DNA of 64,000 bases from Skeletonema tropicum (taxonomy: Eukaryota > Bacillariophyta > Thalassiosirophyceae > Thalassiosirales > Thalassiosiraceae): the NCBI GenBank assembly GCA_037178625.1, contig CM074130.1, positions 2,666,001 to 2,730,000 of the forward strand, read 5' to 3'. This document shows, piece after piece, positions 52,978-63,973 of this stretch. The notes under the pieces were generated by a model. The model worked only from the letters and a program-made list of their open reading frames with translations. It was not told the origin of the DNA and did no database searches. The stretch's first letter is position 1, and every line of letters starts with the position of its first letter. A program made the position numbers and the translations under genes.

Positions 52978-55253
52978 ATGACCTACTCTGTGAACAAACT
53001 ACAAAAGAAAAAGATGGAAGAACCCCCTGCAAAGCGTCCTTGCACCGACTACCAAACTGCCCAGCTAAAAGCATACAAGGGTACACCTCTCGAGCTAAAA
53101 TGCATCAACACCATCCGCGCTCTTGCAGCTGATATGGTCCAGAAGGCCAACTCTGGTCACCCCGGCGCTCCTATGGGATGTGCGCCCATGGCTCATATCT
53201 TGTGGTCAAGTGCTGCCAGCGGTGGCAGCGGACGCAACCACAGCGCTAAGAATCCCAACTGGTGGAATAGGGATCGCTTCGTTCTTAGTAATGGACACGC
53301 CTGTGCATTACAATATGTCATGCTTACATTTGAGCGGATACGAAGATTGCAACATGGATCAATTGAAGGCGTTTAGGCAGGTAGGAAGTAATACTCCTGG
53401 TCACCCGGAAAACTTCTGCACTGATGGTGAGTTCTAATATATGTTATTGACTGTGCTACAGAAGAAGCAATCTTTTTCTGATAATTATTCTACTTTTGAT
53501 TGAAACGCAGGTGTCGAAGTGTGCACTGGACCGTTGGGACAAGGAATCTCCAATGCAGTTGGTATGGCGATCGCTGCGAAGCATCTTGGTGCTACATACA
53601 ACACAACCGACTTCCCTAACATTATCAACAGCAAAACCTACGTCATCTGCGGTGATGGGTGCCTTCAAGAGGGAATTTCTGGAGAGGCTTGCAGTCTTGC
53701 CGGGCATTTGGGGCTTGGAGATTTAATTGTTCTTTATGATGACAATCACATCACCATTGATGGAGACACTGATCTTGCATTCACTGAAGATGTCAAGATG
53801 CGCTATGAGTCATACGGTTGGCAGGTTCTTGTTGTCGATGATGTTGCTAATGGACTTGACGATCTTCGTGCAGCAATTGATGAAGCGAAAGCAGTGCACT
53901 GACAAACCAACTCTCATCAAGATCAGAACGGAAATCGGATTTGGTTCTCCCAGCAAGCAGGGCTCTGCGTCATCTCACGGAGCGCCACTTGGTGTGACCG
54001 AGATCGAAGCAACGAAGCAAAGATTGTATGGATGCGATCCATCACAAAATTTCGCTGTGGACGAGGATGTCGCTGCCTACTACAGAGAGCAGGCAGATGC
54101 TGGTGACCAAGCACTCGCAGCATGGGACGCTGACTTCGCGAAGTACAAAGAGGCTCATCCCGACAAGGCGAAGGAGCTTGAGCGTCGTTTCAATGGCGAA
54201 ATTCCTGAGGGCGCATTCGACGACCTTCCTACATTTGTTTTTGGCAAAGACAAGGCCAACGCTACCCGTAAATTTTCAGAAGCTTGCATTAATGCCGTTG
54301 CAAAGAAGATGCCTGAATTGATGGGAGGAAGTGCTGACTTGACAGGAAGTAACTGCTGTCAAATTAAGGGAGCTGGCGACTTTCAGAAGGATACACCTGA
54401 GGGATCGACTCTTCGTTTCGGTGTTAGAGAACACGCTATGGCTGCCATCTGTAATGGTATGTTCGCTTATGGTGGACTCCGCCCCTTCTGTGCTACGTTT
54501 TTGCAGTTTGCTGGGTACGCGCTTGGAGCTATGAGGTGCTCAGCTCTTTCGAAGTTTGGAGTCATATATATTATGACTCATGACTCCATCGGTCTTGGGG
54601 AAGACGGTCCCACTCATCAACCTGTGGAAATGTTGGAGAGTTTGCGATCCATGCCTAACATGTGCGTTGTCCGTGCTGCCGATGCAAACGAAATGGCTGC
54701 AGCATATCAAATCGCGATAAATAACGTCCACACGCCCACTGTGATCTGCTGCACACGTGGAACTGTAGCACCACTGGAACATTCATCGAGAGATAAGGCA
54801 ATGAAAGGAGCTTACACTGTTGTCGAGGAGGAAGGAGAGGGTGCACCTGATCTTGTTATGGTTGCAACTGGATCCGAAGTCTGGCGCTGCGTTGATGCTG
54901 CCAAAGCCCTTCAATCTAACCACTCCATCCGTACTAGAGTTGTATCCATGCCCTGCCAAGAAGTTTTCCTTGAACAGAGCGAGGAATATCGTCGCAGCGT
55001 CCTTCCCGGAAACGTGCCAACGTTGTCAGTAGAGGCTAGCGCAGAACATGGATGGCATCGCTTCTCTCATGCCCAAATCGGAATCACAAGGTTTGGAATG
55101 TCAGGTCCTCTCGAACAACTCTTTAAGAAGTACGGCTTTGACGCAGAAAATGTTGCCAACAAAGGAAAGGAGCTCGTTGACTTTTACAAGAACTGTGGGG
55201 GAAATGTACCGGATTTGAATTGTAGACCAACCTTTATCAATTTCCAATCATAG
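52978..55253 (+). CDS. Transketolase, two +1 frame breaks
   Basis: About 730 residues. Exon 1 is 52978-53426 and exon 2 is 53511-55253; the 84-nt intron (GTGAGT...GCAG) joins TDG to [11 protein letters not shown]. Motifs: [22 protein letters not shown], the thiamine diphosphate site [13 protein letters not shown]...[37 protein letters not shown]. It moves two-carbon units in the Calvin and pentose phosphate pathways. Frame breaks sit at CTT-A-CAT near 53326 ([12 protein letters not shown]) and GTG-C-ACT near 53897 ([11 protein letters not shown]). At both, one skipped base restores the family sequence exactly and no intron fits. The start is MTYSVNK or the inner MEEPP; there is no signal peptide, so the product is probably cytosolic. 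A plastid paralogue elsewhere is likely. Confidence 0.85.
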
Positions 55254-55323
55254 GGAAAAGGAAGGCTAAAAGGGAAATGCTAGAATTAAAATACATACAT
55301 GTTCAACTAAAGAGTTGGCTTGT

Positions 55324-58300
55324 TTATCTCTTTCGTTCTGCTTCAACAGACCATCTTGAGTTTTGATTCCTCATAATCTTCGAAGGGCGTAGCGAATTCT
55401 GGGCTAGCTCTTCAAGGCATTCTCTCAGCAAAAGAATGCATCCCTCATCAACCACGGAATAATTTCTCTCTCTGCCGGCCAGCAAAGGGATGTCGTCATC
55501 GTCATCGCCATCATCATCTTTTTTATTGGCTTGTTGTTCCATGAAGAGCTTGAAACCCCGTAATAAGGTGACTGAAGCGACAATTTTGCATGCAAGGAAT
55601 GGCGCTGTAAGAACGCCGGCATTCCTATCTCCCTCAACATTGATGTTAGTACTCGCGACACTCTCATCATGAGGTCTAGTGGTGAATTTCAACGCATAAG
55701 AACCATTCTCAGAAGAAGATGACAGACTGAGTTGTTGGGCGACCGCTAGTACATTGATGGCACTTTCGGGTGTAATTAAAGAAGACGCGTTGAAGCGCGA
55801 TGCTTTGTAATAGTAAACACCTGATGGACGGCATTCATTCTGCTCAGCACGTTCAAGAAACTCAACTGCAATAGGGCAGGTTGAGTCATCTGCTGGAGTC
55901 ATTGCAGCACCGCTGCAGTAGGCGCAGAAACAGTCGTTGCTCTTCGTTTCCAACATTCTCATCTCAACCTCCATAAGAAGAGATGGGCAAAGGTACTCTT
56001 CTGCGACTAGTGCCAATTCAAGAAGCTGTTCACAACGCTTTACCGGGGAAGTCATCAATCCAAACGATACAGATCCATGGTAAATATGACAAACCAGCAT
56101 CTTTGCCAGTAGAACAGGGAGATCGATACTTACACATAATTTTCCCTCTTCACCATTATATCGCCCCTGTGCTTCCATGAAGTGGATTGCAGCCGCAAGT
56201 TTGCCACTTTTTGCCGATATGATTGATTTGTGCAGGAGAAGTCTTTCATCTTCTACTACCAGATAGAATTCATCATCCAGTAAATGTCCTGTGCTGAGCT
56301 TATCAGAATCGAAATTTGTGTCATTCCGCATCCATGTGCAGTTGAACGAAAACCTATTTGTCCACGGGAGAGCTAGTAACACATGAGACCAGCACATGAA
56401 GGCACCGACATTAGCATAGGGATTGATAACTTCAATTGCATCCAGAGATGCTTCTGGCAAGGAATATTGCACCAAAGGGGCTTCAAAATAAAATCCTGAA
56501 TGATCCCAAGATGATGACGGAACTACGAACCTGTTCACGGAAATGCATTTCTCAAGCCATTGCAAACTCCTCAAGGATAGTGTCACACCTCTTCTGTACA
56601 GAACAAGGCAGCACTTGCCGATGTTAACATCTCCACTCTGCCAGGTCAAGAAGAGTGCCTTCACAAGTGCCGATTGCAGAGAGTCTTGGATTGTATCAGT
56701 TTCTCTCCTTTCTACAGCTTTGAAGTAAGACTCAGGTTGCGAAATCAGTAGTGGATCTTTTCTTCTGAGCGACTGAGTTGCGACCAAGGCATGCATGTAA
56801 GAATGCAGCATGCACTCGATAGACTGAAAGTCACCTGCCATCACTGCAACAGACAGCGGTGTATCTTCTTCTCCAGCCAAATCAGCTATACCAATACTAT
56901 CATCTCCTCGGGTTTTGGGCTTTTGCTGGTTTCGAATTGACACAGCTTTGTGAGGATTGGCGCCATTTGCGACTAGTAGACGTATGAGTTCAAAGTTGTC
57001 AGCATCCACCTCTTCCCCGTCGTCCATGCCATATCTAATTAGCATCAGTTCCAACAGAGACCGATTGATGTCATACCGTATTATCTGAGAAATTCCAGAG
57101 CTTGCTGTAGTCTGTGCATCGAATCCCATCTCGAAGAGGAGAGTTGCCATAGCTGTATCATAATTCGACGCAGCAATAGTCAGCGGGCACGCGGAAAACA
57201 GAACGGAGTAATCAGCAGCCGGAAAACGAGTTATCAAGAGATGAGCAACGATTTCACATTTGCCTGCATGCACTGCAGAAATAAATGGAGTATGGCCAAG
57301 GAGTCGATCAGTCACAGTCAAAGCTTTCCACGGCATTTGAGATGAGACATTTGACAAGTGGTAAATCACACTTTTCAGAAGTGGTAAGTCACCTCGAGCG
57401 CATGCTATGTGAGCCAGGTTTCTTCCCTCACGATTGGTGAGTAGAAGCACCCGTTTTCGTATCGCATTCGGCGTGTGGCTCATCAGGGTATCGAGAGCAG
57501 ATACATTGCTGGCTTTGTTATCATCGTCATTGGTAGTTGACGCAATTCTGCCCGAGCAGCAAAAATGATAAGCAGATTTCCCACTCACTCGATCGCGATA
57601 GTCCAATTTAATGTTCGATGAACAAAGCAAAGCTTTGATACACGCTGCATGACCAAGCTCACATGCGAGCAGAAGAGATGTACAACCTTGTTCACTGTCG
57701 TTCTTGCCTCCCACCACAGAAAGTGTCGACTTGCTAGAACATATAACACGCACTATATCTGGACAATTCAGAACGACTGCCAGCTGCAAAGGCGTCAATT
57801 CCTTATCATGTACCGATGTAATCTCATCAATCGAATGAAGCATGTCTTTGATCCAAGTTGAAGGGGTACTAAGTTGACAAATTTCATCAAGGTCAACTCC
57901 CTCCATTCTCCATCGCTCCACATCATCTTGATCTTGCAATGTCAATAGACGATGTAACACAATTTCTGAATCTGATTTTGAAGAAGACGTCAAAGAATCT
58001 CCTACTTTGTCGGAGACGAAAGGATTTTGCAGAGCGTGCATGTAAATGACTGCGTGGAGAGGGTATGGTGTCTCACAGCAAATCGTTTCCAAGTCAAGCA
58101 CTGATGGTGGAATATGTCCATTTCGAACCATCAGGACAGTATTGTGTTGTTCAATAGGCATCTCATCAAAAGGCTTACTCAACGATGGAGGCTGCATTGG
58201 ATCATCATCTTCCAATGAAAAAAGCGAAGACGAATCTGACGATGTTGAGCTATCATCATCCTCCAATTCACTTCTACGAGACGCGATAGATTTATAGTGC

Positions 58301-59331
58301 TTCACTCTCTCTGCATCCTTCGTTTGCTTATCCTTGACCGCATTCCACCAACGTTGCCTCATCTTTGATAATTCAGTATCATCCCATTTCCATTTTGCGT
58401 TTGGAACAATCGTGCAGTTGTCCTTATTCTCTGTAGATTGTACATTATCAGTAATCTCGTCCGTGTTTGTATCATTATCAACATTTATTTGTGTGTCAAT
58501 GACATCAACATCATCATCTTTGATAATCCGACGCGACAATCTTGATAGTTTTGTTAGCTGTACATCTGAATTGAATTGCAAACTAAATTCATCTTGATCA
58601 TCATAATTATCTTGTTGTTGCTGTTGCTGTTGCTGTTGCTCCATCTCAGAGATGGCAAGTTTTGTCACGAGACATTCACCCCACGAGCTATCAGCATGCG
58701 TATTAGTAATTGTGGCGCAGGTAATGTCATAATCACTAGCCAATATTGGGAAGCAATCTTCGTCATGATTTACACCATCTTGACGATGATTTGTGTCCTG
58801 TTCTTTAGAAGTAATCTCGGAGTTTTGCTCAGAGTGCTGTTTACTATTCAGTGCTTGCAATTGAGCATCCCCTGATGAATTCTGACTACTCGCTTTCCTT
58901 CTTCTCGACCGCCTCTTTCTATGCTGTTGTAATCTTTGTCTCTGAGTTGTTGTTGGAGAAGAGATGATGGGCGTCGGTTCATTTTGTTTCGTTGGTCGTT
59001 GAGGATGAGTTGGTGATGACGATGATGATTTTTTGTCATTGCTGGATGATCCCTGTTTTCCTCCTCTCCGCCGCCGACGGCGTTGCCGCTGCTGATGATG
59101 ATGCCGCTCTTTCTTTTGCTCGGCACATTCACCACTGTTTGAACTATGTAGTAGGACGGATGGAACGAAGGGGGCCGCGTCGGCTCTCATCATCTCAATG
59201 TATCTACACGCGACGCTGTTAATGATGGGTTCAATTGTCTGAGACTTTTGCAGGCGAAGTGCAAGTCGAAGGAGAGCAAAGCTGTGTAACACATGTGTAA
59301 CACTTTCTACCATAATTGTTACAACCGACAC
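55324..59331 (-). CDS. Giant ankyrin-repeat and BTB-domain protein
   Basis: 1,335 residues, single intact exon. The N-terminal ~330 residues are low complexity: basic RRRRRR patches, Ser/Thr/Gln stretches and a polyQ run (about 58610-58640). Ankyrin repeats span about 480-830 (TPLQLAVVLNCPDIVRVI, TSLLLACELGHAACIKALL, RNLAHIACARGDLPLLKSV, TPFISAVHAGKCEIVAHLL, TPLSVAVMAGDFQSIECML). A BTB/POZ domain is near 1020-1095 (LDDEFYLVVEDERLLLHKSIISAKSGKLA). Ankyrin-BTB proteins often recruit substrates to cullin-3 ligases; this role is inferred. It converges on transketolase (70 bp between stops) and diverges from the hydroxylase gene with 234 bp between. Confidence 0.75.
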   Translation of the reverse strand: MSVVTIMVESVTHVLHSFALLRLALRLQKSQTIEPIINSVACRYIEMMRADAAPFVPSVLLHSSNSGECAEQKKERHHHQQRQRRRRRRGGKQGSSSNDKKSSSSSPTHPQRPTKQNEPTPIISSPTTTQRQRLQQHRKRRSRRRKASSQNSSGDAQLQALNSKQHSEQNSEITSKEQDTNHRQDGVNHDEDCFPILASDYDITCATITNTHADSSWGECLVTKLAISEMEQQQQQQQQQDNYDDQDEFSLQFNSDVQLTKLSRLSRRIIKDDDVDVIDTQINVDNDTNTDEITDNVQSTENKDNCTIVPNAKWKWDDTELSKMRQRWWNAVKDKQTKDAERVKHYKSIASRRSELEDDDSSTSSDSSSLFSLEDDDPMQPPSLSKPFDEMPIEQHNTVLMVRNGHIPPSVLDLETICCETPYPLHAVIYMHALQNPFVSDKVGDSLTSSSKSDSEIVLHRLLTLQDQDDVERWRMEGVDLDEICQLSTPSTWIKDMLHSIDEITSVHDKELTPLQLAVVLNCPDIVRVICSSKSTLSVVGGKNDSEQGCTSLLLACELGHAACIKALLCSSNIKLDYRDRVSGKSAYHFCCSGRIASTTNDDDNKASNVSALDTLMSHTPNAIRKRVLLLTNREGRNLAHIACARGDLPLLKSVIYHLSNVSSQMPWKALTVTDRLLGHTPFISAVHAGKCEIVAHLLITRFPAADYSVLFSACPLTIAASNYDTAMATLLFEMGFDAQTTASSGISQIIRYDINRSLLELMLIRYGMDDGEEVDADNFELIRLLVANGANPHKAVSIRNQQKPKTRGDDSIGIADLAGEEDTPLSVAVMAGDFQSIECMLHSYMHALVATQSLRRKDPLLISQPESYFKAVERRETDTIQDSLQSALVKALFLTWQSGDVNIGKCCLVLYRRGVTLSLRSLQWLEKCISVNRFVVPSSSWDHSGFYFEAPLVQYSLPEASLDAIEVINPYANVGAFMCWSHVLLALPWTNRFSFNCTWMRNDTNFDSDKLSTGHLLDDEFYLVVEDERLLLHKSIISAKSGKLAAAIHFMEAQGRYNGEEGKLCVSIDLPVLLAKMLVCHIYHGSVSFGLMTSPVKRCEQLLELALVAEEYLCPSLLMEVEMRMLETKSNDCFCAYCSGAAMTPADDSTCPIAVEFLERAEQNECRPSGVYYYKASRFNASSLITPESAINVLAVAQQLSLSSSSENGSYALKFTTRPHDESVASTNINVEGDRNAGVLTAPFLACKIVASVTLLRGFKLFMEQQANKKDDDGDDDDDIPLLAGRERNYSVVDEGCILLLRECLEELAQNSLRPSKIMRNQNSRWSVEAERKR

Positions 59332-59565
59332 ACAGTTTAGAAGAGTTAGGAGTTAGACAAAGCAACCAACCCGATGCCAATGATGAAACGGCAGTAGGAG
59401 TAGATACCATACTTTCTCTATCATCTCCCTCTTTAGGCGTATTACTGAGCTATTATCATTCAAGAATCCATGGCGGCTAGGAGGGCTCGCTAACGAAGTG
59501 AATACTCTCCGCATTGAATCATCTCGAGAACAAACCGACTTCAAAACACCATTTTATATATTATT

Positions 59566-60681
59566 ATGTGCAATCCCAAAACTTCCAACGTCGCCACCGC
59601 CACACGGAGGCCATCAATGCGTGCACAGAAGCAGAAGCTCCAATCAGTCGCCCTAGACTCGGCTACCACTCTATACGTGGTTCATTACCTCTACAACAAT
59701 CCGTCATGGCTCAACCCCTGGAAGATTCCCAATGCGCAACTTTGGATTGCTGGGTTCATTTTCATTCGGTGTGCTATTGTCTTTTACGATCATCTAGTCG
59801 TTGCAATGATTGAAAAACTATTTAAATGCAAGGTTCTACCAACAAGAGAGCCAGGTGCTCCACCCGTACGATATGTTAGTTTAGATTTACAGTCAGTTGT
59901 CTACCTATCAATCAATTCACTCAATGAATATGCCTTTGTCATGAGGCTCACTCATTATCTTTGGCACGGGGGACACCAACAAATGGTACCGTGGAAGATG
60001 GGAGAAATTTCGGTCGCCAATACCATCCTTGCGTTGGGAATCATGTTGGTATCAATGGATCTATTGTATGCACCACTGCATCACTTCTTGCATCTTCCGA
60101 GTATGTATCCACTGATCCACAAGCATCATCATAGACAGCATTATCCTGTGAGAGGGTATTTAGATGCAGGGAACGAGCATCCAATTGAACATATGATTGG
60201 TGTTGTATGCACTTGGTTTGCTGTCTTGACAGCTGAGATGTTGGCTCCCTCCTGTAAGCTTTGGTTAAGTGGGAATGCACAATCGCCTGATTTGGTAACG
60301 AAAGGTGGAGGGGTACACGCTGTTACGGTTCTAATCTTCTTCAACCTACATGCCGCATTGGCAATGCTAAATCACAGTCCATACAATGTCAACTTCTCAA
60401 TGCCGTTCATTGGATCCTCCAATCTGTTAGGCAAAGACAATAGATTGATCAAACTCATCGAGAGTGTTCCACTGATTGGAAAGCGTATGGCTAGAATCGT
60501 AACAGGACAATGGTTCATGTATTCGGTTGCACATCATGAAATGCATCACCGCAAGTTTAATTTCAATTACGGTCAGTATTGCATGTTGTACGACTTACTC
60601 ATGGGTACGTTTATAGAGTACGAAGGGCCAAAGTCAGCGTCGCAAATTGCTGCCGAGAGGAACAAGTTGAAAGATGGATGA
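59566..60681 (+). CDS. Fatty acid hydroxylase superfamily (sterol desaturase-like) protein
   Basis: 371 residues with four to six membrane segments. The di-iron histidine boxes are present: HHFLHLPSMYPLIHKHHHRQHYP, NEHPIEH, then LNHSPYN and the final HHEMHHRKFNFNYG, followed by YDLLMGTFIEYEG. This is the pattern of the fatty acid hydroxylase/C-5 sterol desaturase superfamily, ER enzymes that oxidise sterols or acyl chains using oxygen. Which substrate is used cannot be told. Starts at the first Met; an alternative is MRAQKQK a few residues on. Single exon. Confidence 0.82.
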   Translation: MCNPKTSNVATATRRPSMRAQKQKLQSVALDSATTLYVVHYLYNNPSWLNPWKIPNAQLWIAGFIFIRCAIVFYDHLVVAMIEKLFKCKVLPTREPGAPPVRYVSLDLQSVVYLSINSLNEYAFVMRLTHYLWHGGHQQMVPWKMGEISVANTILALGIMLVSMDLLYAPLHHFLHLPSMYPLIHKHHHRQHYPVRGYLDAGNEHPIEHMIGVVCTWFAVLTAEMLAPSCKLWLSGNAQSPDLVTKGGGVHAVTVLIFFNLHAALAMLNHSPYNVNFSMPFIGSSNLLGKDNRLIKLIESVPLIGKRMARIVTGQWFMYSVAHHEMHHRKFNFNYGQYCMLYDLLMGTFIEYEGPKSASQIAAERNKLKDG

Positions 60682-61108
60682 GCCGAAAATGATAAGGATT
60701 AAATGGTGTATATATAACAAAAGAATTTAAATATTTAATTGTCTTTAGTTGGAAATACAAGAGGGTTGGTGCTCTACTCATCTCCGCTCTGTTCTTCTCT
60801 CTTGAATCTTGCGCTTGAGCTCTCTTGAGACTTGAGGATCTCTCCGCTCCTGTAAAATTTAGCGATTCATCGCTAAAGAAGGCCTGAGTCACTCCGACAT
60901 GATTTTTGCATGCTCGATGCGATGCTGACCATGGCAAAATCTTCTCTGCCGAGCTGTCGTCCCTCTCCGGGCTCCATCGTAACCACCTCCTACCACCTGC
61001 TGTGCTGTCGTGGCTTGAGGCTTGCTCATCTTCCATCCCATCCTGATTAACTCACTCAAGGCATCACAATTTTGCCATCATCTAAATAGAAACACTTACC
61101 AACCAAAA
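60682..61108. other. Intergenic region before the plastid methyltransferase
   Basis: About 425 bp with a CT/GAG-rich stretch (60775-60850, CTCTCTTGA repeats). A minus-strand frame at 60611-61036 shows no natural composition. No gene seen. Confidence 0.4.
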
Positions 61109-62326
61109 ATGAAGCTCTACGCGGCTGCAGCATTAGTGCTTTTATCTCATGTAGCCGAGTCGTTCGTGCCACCAACCAAAGTCTCTGTGGCAAGCACTCT
61201 GTCATCTACAACAGAGCCGCTTGTAGAGACAAACGATGATACCGAAGAACTAAAGAAACAGAAAAGACAACAACTAAAGCAGGCATTGTTGGGCAGAATT
61301 GGTAGCTCATCGAGCAATAATTTCGTATCTGATCCATTGCTAGTTGATCCGATGACAAAAGAGCCGCTTAGCATGTCCGTGAAAGGACCAATTCTTGGCT
61401 CGAATGCAGGTGTTCGTCTTACACTCAAATCTGCGTCAGATTCGGAACGAGTATTCGTAGGTCGATCAGATGCCTACATCAATCTTTTGGAACCAATCAG
61501 TGATGATGAAGAAGAGAAAACTACAGTTTCTACTTCTCCAATTCTTTCGTCCCTTCTCACGCTGACTCCTCCTCCAGTGCGCTCGTTGATTGCCAATGTT
61601 TCTGCCGACTCTGACTTAGAATACATACCAATGAGAGATCTGTTTACTTCTCCATCGGTATCATATGCCTACGAAAGGGGATGGAGACAGGGATTTGCAG
61701 CAGCTGGATTTCCAGGAGCCGATAAGGAATTCGATATGGCAAAAGAGTATTTTGCTCCAGTGATTGAAAAGAAAAGGAGTTCGGGGGAAGAAAACGTAGT
61801 TGTGGATATGAGTTGTGCTACAGGACTGTTTACAAGACGTTTCACGAAGAGTGGTGAGTATGACAGAGTCATTGCTTGCGATTATTCAGACTCGATGTTG
61901 ACAGAAGCTCGTAGAAGGATACGTGCTGATAGTGAAATTGCTTCATCTAACACGAAGCTTGACCTTGTGAGGTGTGATGTAGCCACAATTCCTTTCAAGA
62001 GTGACTCCATTGATGCATTTCACGCTGGTGCTGCAATGCATTGCTGGCCTGAGATTGAAAAATCACTAGAAGAGATCCACCGTGTGCTAGCTCCTGGTGG
62101 GCGTTACTTCGCAAGCACATTTCTCGGGACCTACTTTCAAAACGTTGCAAATCTGGAGAAGACATCTAATGGAGGAAACGACGTTGAGCAAAACATGCAA
62201 GCTTTCCAATACTTCCCTACTGTTGAAGGCCTTCGGGACTTGTTGTTGAACGCTGGATTTGACGGAGATAAAGTTGATATAGAAGTCATCGGATCTGCGT
62301 GCGTAATCATCCGTTGTGAAAAGTAA
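61109..62326 (+). CDS. Plastid class I SAM methyltransferase (plant At1g78140-like)
   Basis: 405 residues from MKLYAAAALVLLSHVAES|FVPP, a diatom plastid leader; the frame is open from 61022, but only this start gives a signal peptide. The order is a DPLLVDPMTKEPL segment, then RDLFTSPSVSYAYERGWRQGFAAAGFPGADKEF. SAM motif I is VVDMSCATGLFTRRF, followed by VIACDYSDSMLTEAR, VRCDVATIPFKSDSIDAFHAGAAMHCWPEIE and VLAPGGRYFASTF. This is the layout of chloroplast methyltransferases of the UbiE-like family found in plant plastoglobules. The substrate is unknown. Single exon. Confidence 0.82.
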   Translation: MKLYAAAALVLLSHVAESFVPPTKVSVASTLSSTTEPLVETNDDTEELKKQKRQQLKQALLGRIGSSSSNNFVSDPLLVDPMTKEPLSMSVKGPILGSNAGVRLTLKSASDSERVFVGRSDAYINLLEPISDDEEEKTTVSTSPILSSLLTLTPPPVRSLIANVSADSDLEYIPMRDLFTSPSVSYAYERGWRQGFAAAGFPGADKEFDMAKEYFAPVIEKKRSSGEENVVVDMSCATGLFTRRFTKSGEYDRVIACDYSDSMLTEARRRIRADSEIASSNTKLDLVRCDVATIPFKSDSIDAFHAGAAMHCWPEIEKSLEEIHRVLAPGGRYFASTFLGTYFQNVANLEKTSNGGNDVEQNMQAFQYFPTVEGLRDLLLNAGFDGDKVDIEVIGSACVIIRCEK

Positions 62327-62418
62327 ATATTATAAAATGTTGTTTAGGCACTGTTGACTGTGTACATCAAAATTTTGCTAGCCAACGCCCCAAACCCCCA
62401 TCGAAATCATTAATTGTA

Positions 62419-63973
62419 TTAAATGCCGCCTTTCCTGAAGTCTTCAGGAGTGGCATGCACGTCACACAACCAGTCCTGAATCTTTTCATTGGTTCTTTGT
62501 CCAGCAACGACCTCTCTCAACATTTCCAACAATTTATATGTTACAGGGCCAGGCTCCGATTCACCATGTTTGAACTTTACGCTGAACGATTCCTCGTCAT
62601 CAGCACTAGTCCCAATACTTTGTACCGGCACAACTTCAGCAGCTGTTCCAGTGACGAATACTTCAACCGCACTATTCAAATCTTCTACACAAACATCTCT
62701 CTCAGACACGGTTACTTCAATATCCTCTTTACCAACGCTTTTTGCCATAATTGGTTGCAACTCATCCTTAAAGATTTTTGCCATCTCCAACACAGAATCA
62801 CGGGTCACACCAGGAAGGATTGTTCCTCTGCTCAAGCAGGGAGTTACAATTTCTCCACTTTCAAGCACAAGGAAAATATTTGCAGCACTGAGTTCCTGCA
62901 AAATAGCCTGACGCAAAGGCGACAATGGTGATGATGGTTTTGGATTGTGGTATGTGTCAAGTTCAAGATATAGATTATCGTGAAATCCGTGTTCCTTAGC
63001 ATCCCTGCGTGTTGAGATGATTTGATAAAACGTAAGAACAACAGCAAAGACATCTTTTACGAAACATCTGCATAGCAGAATGATACTTACATCAATGGGC
63101 GCATGGTAACAGCATAATTTCCAGAACACTTAATATTTCCCGTTCCACCTCTAGCAGCACGACTTCTCCTTGTTTCAAGATGCAACTTGAGACCACCCAT
63201 TGCCTTTCCTTGAAAGTAACTCCCAGTTGGGCTCACAAAGAACACCAACGAAATCTGCGGAGAGGCATGGAGACCTAGCTGCTGACCAGAACCAAGAAGC
63301 ATAGGACGCACGTACAATTTGGCTCCACCTAGAGGAACACCAGTGTCCGGATCAAGTTCTGGAGCGGGTGGACACATGTGCATGTTGTTTTGTATCACCA
63401 TTTGCAGACCACGCATGAAGAGTTCGTAGGAAGGAGGAGGCAAGCACATCGCATGTGCACCCCTAGCAAATCGTGCATAATTCATCTGAGGACGAAAGAT
63501 TAATGCTTTGCCCGTGGTAGGAGAGCGGCGACACGCTAAGCCTTCCCATATCGTTGTTCCATAGCTTTCACAAGAGTAAGAACATAACAAGAGTAAGAAC
63601 ATAACAACAAGTTGGAGTGCACAAAAGTTCATACCTCATAACTGAACGTTCCACGCTGCACTCACTTCAGAGATGTGGTAGACGGAAAAAGTGGGAGAGG
63701 CGACTGTCCATAATGCTTGAGTGATTTGTATTCGCCATCAGTGACATCGGTGAGGATACCGCCATCCGTCTTCGGATCATAGTGTTCCAAAGTCCAACCA
63801 CTTTCTGGATCTGTGGTCAGATGCACATAATAGTGGTGGTCGGGCAAGTTTAAATTCCATGGAAGCTTGGCGAATTCGACCCCATCTTGTGGAGCTGCAA
63901 GCTCACTGTCGTCAGATTTGACAGCCGCTTTAAACTTCCTGCTGTTATCGATCTTCTCAGTGCTGACAACCAT
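62419..63973 (-). CDS. Branched-chain amino acid aminotransferase
   Basis: Three exons: 63973-63666, 63564-63091 and 63004-62419. Introns of 101 nt (GTGAGT...AAAG) and 86 nt (GTAAGT...GCAG) splice SL|NYGTTIWEGL and MRPLM|DAKEHGF in frame, giving 455 residues. Landmarks are NYGTTIWEGLACRR, LIFRPQMNYARF, PLGGAKLYVRPMLLGSG, the PLP-lysine site GGTGNIKCSGNYA, FLVLESGEIVTPCLSRGTILPGVTRDSVLEMA and VFVTGTAAEVVPV. The enzyme transfers the amino group between Leu, Ile or Val and 2-oxoglutarate. No clear signal peptide is seen at MVVSTEKIDN, so it is probably cytosolic or mitochondrial. Confidence 0.9.
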
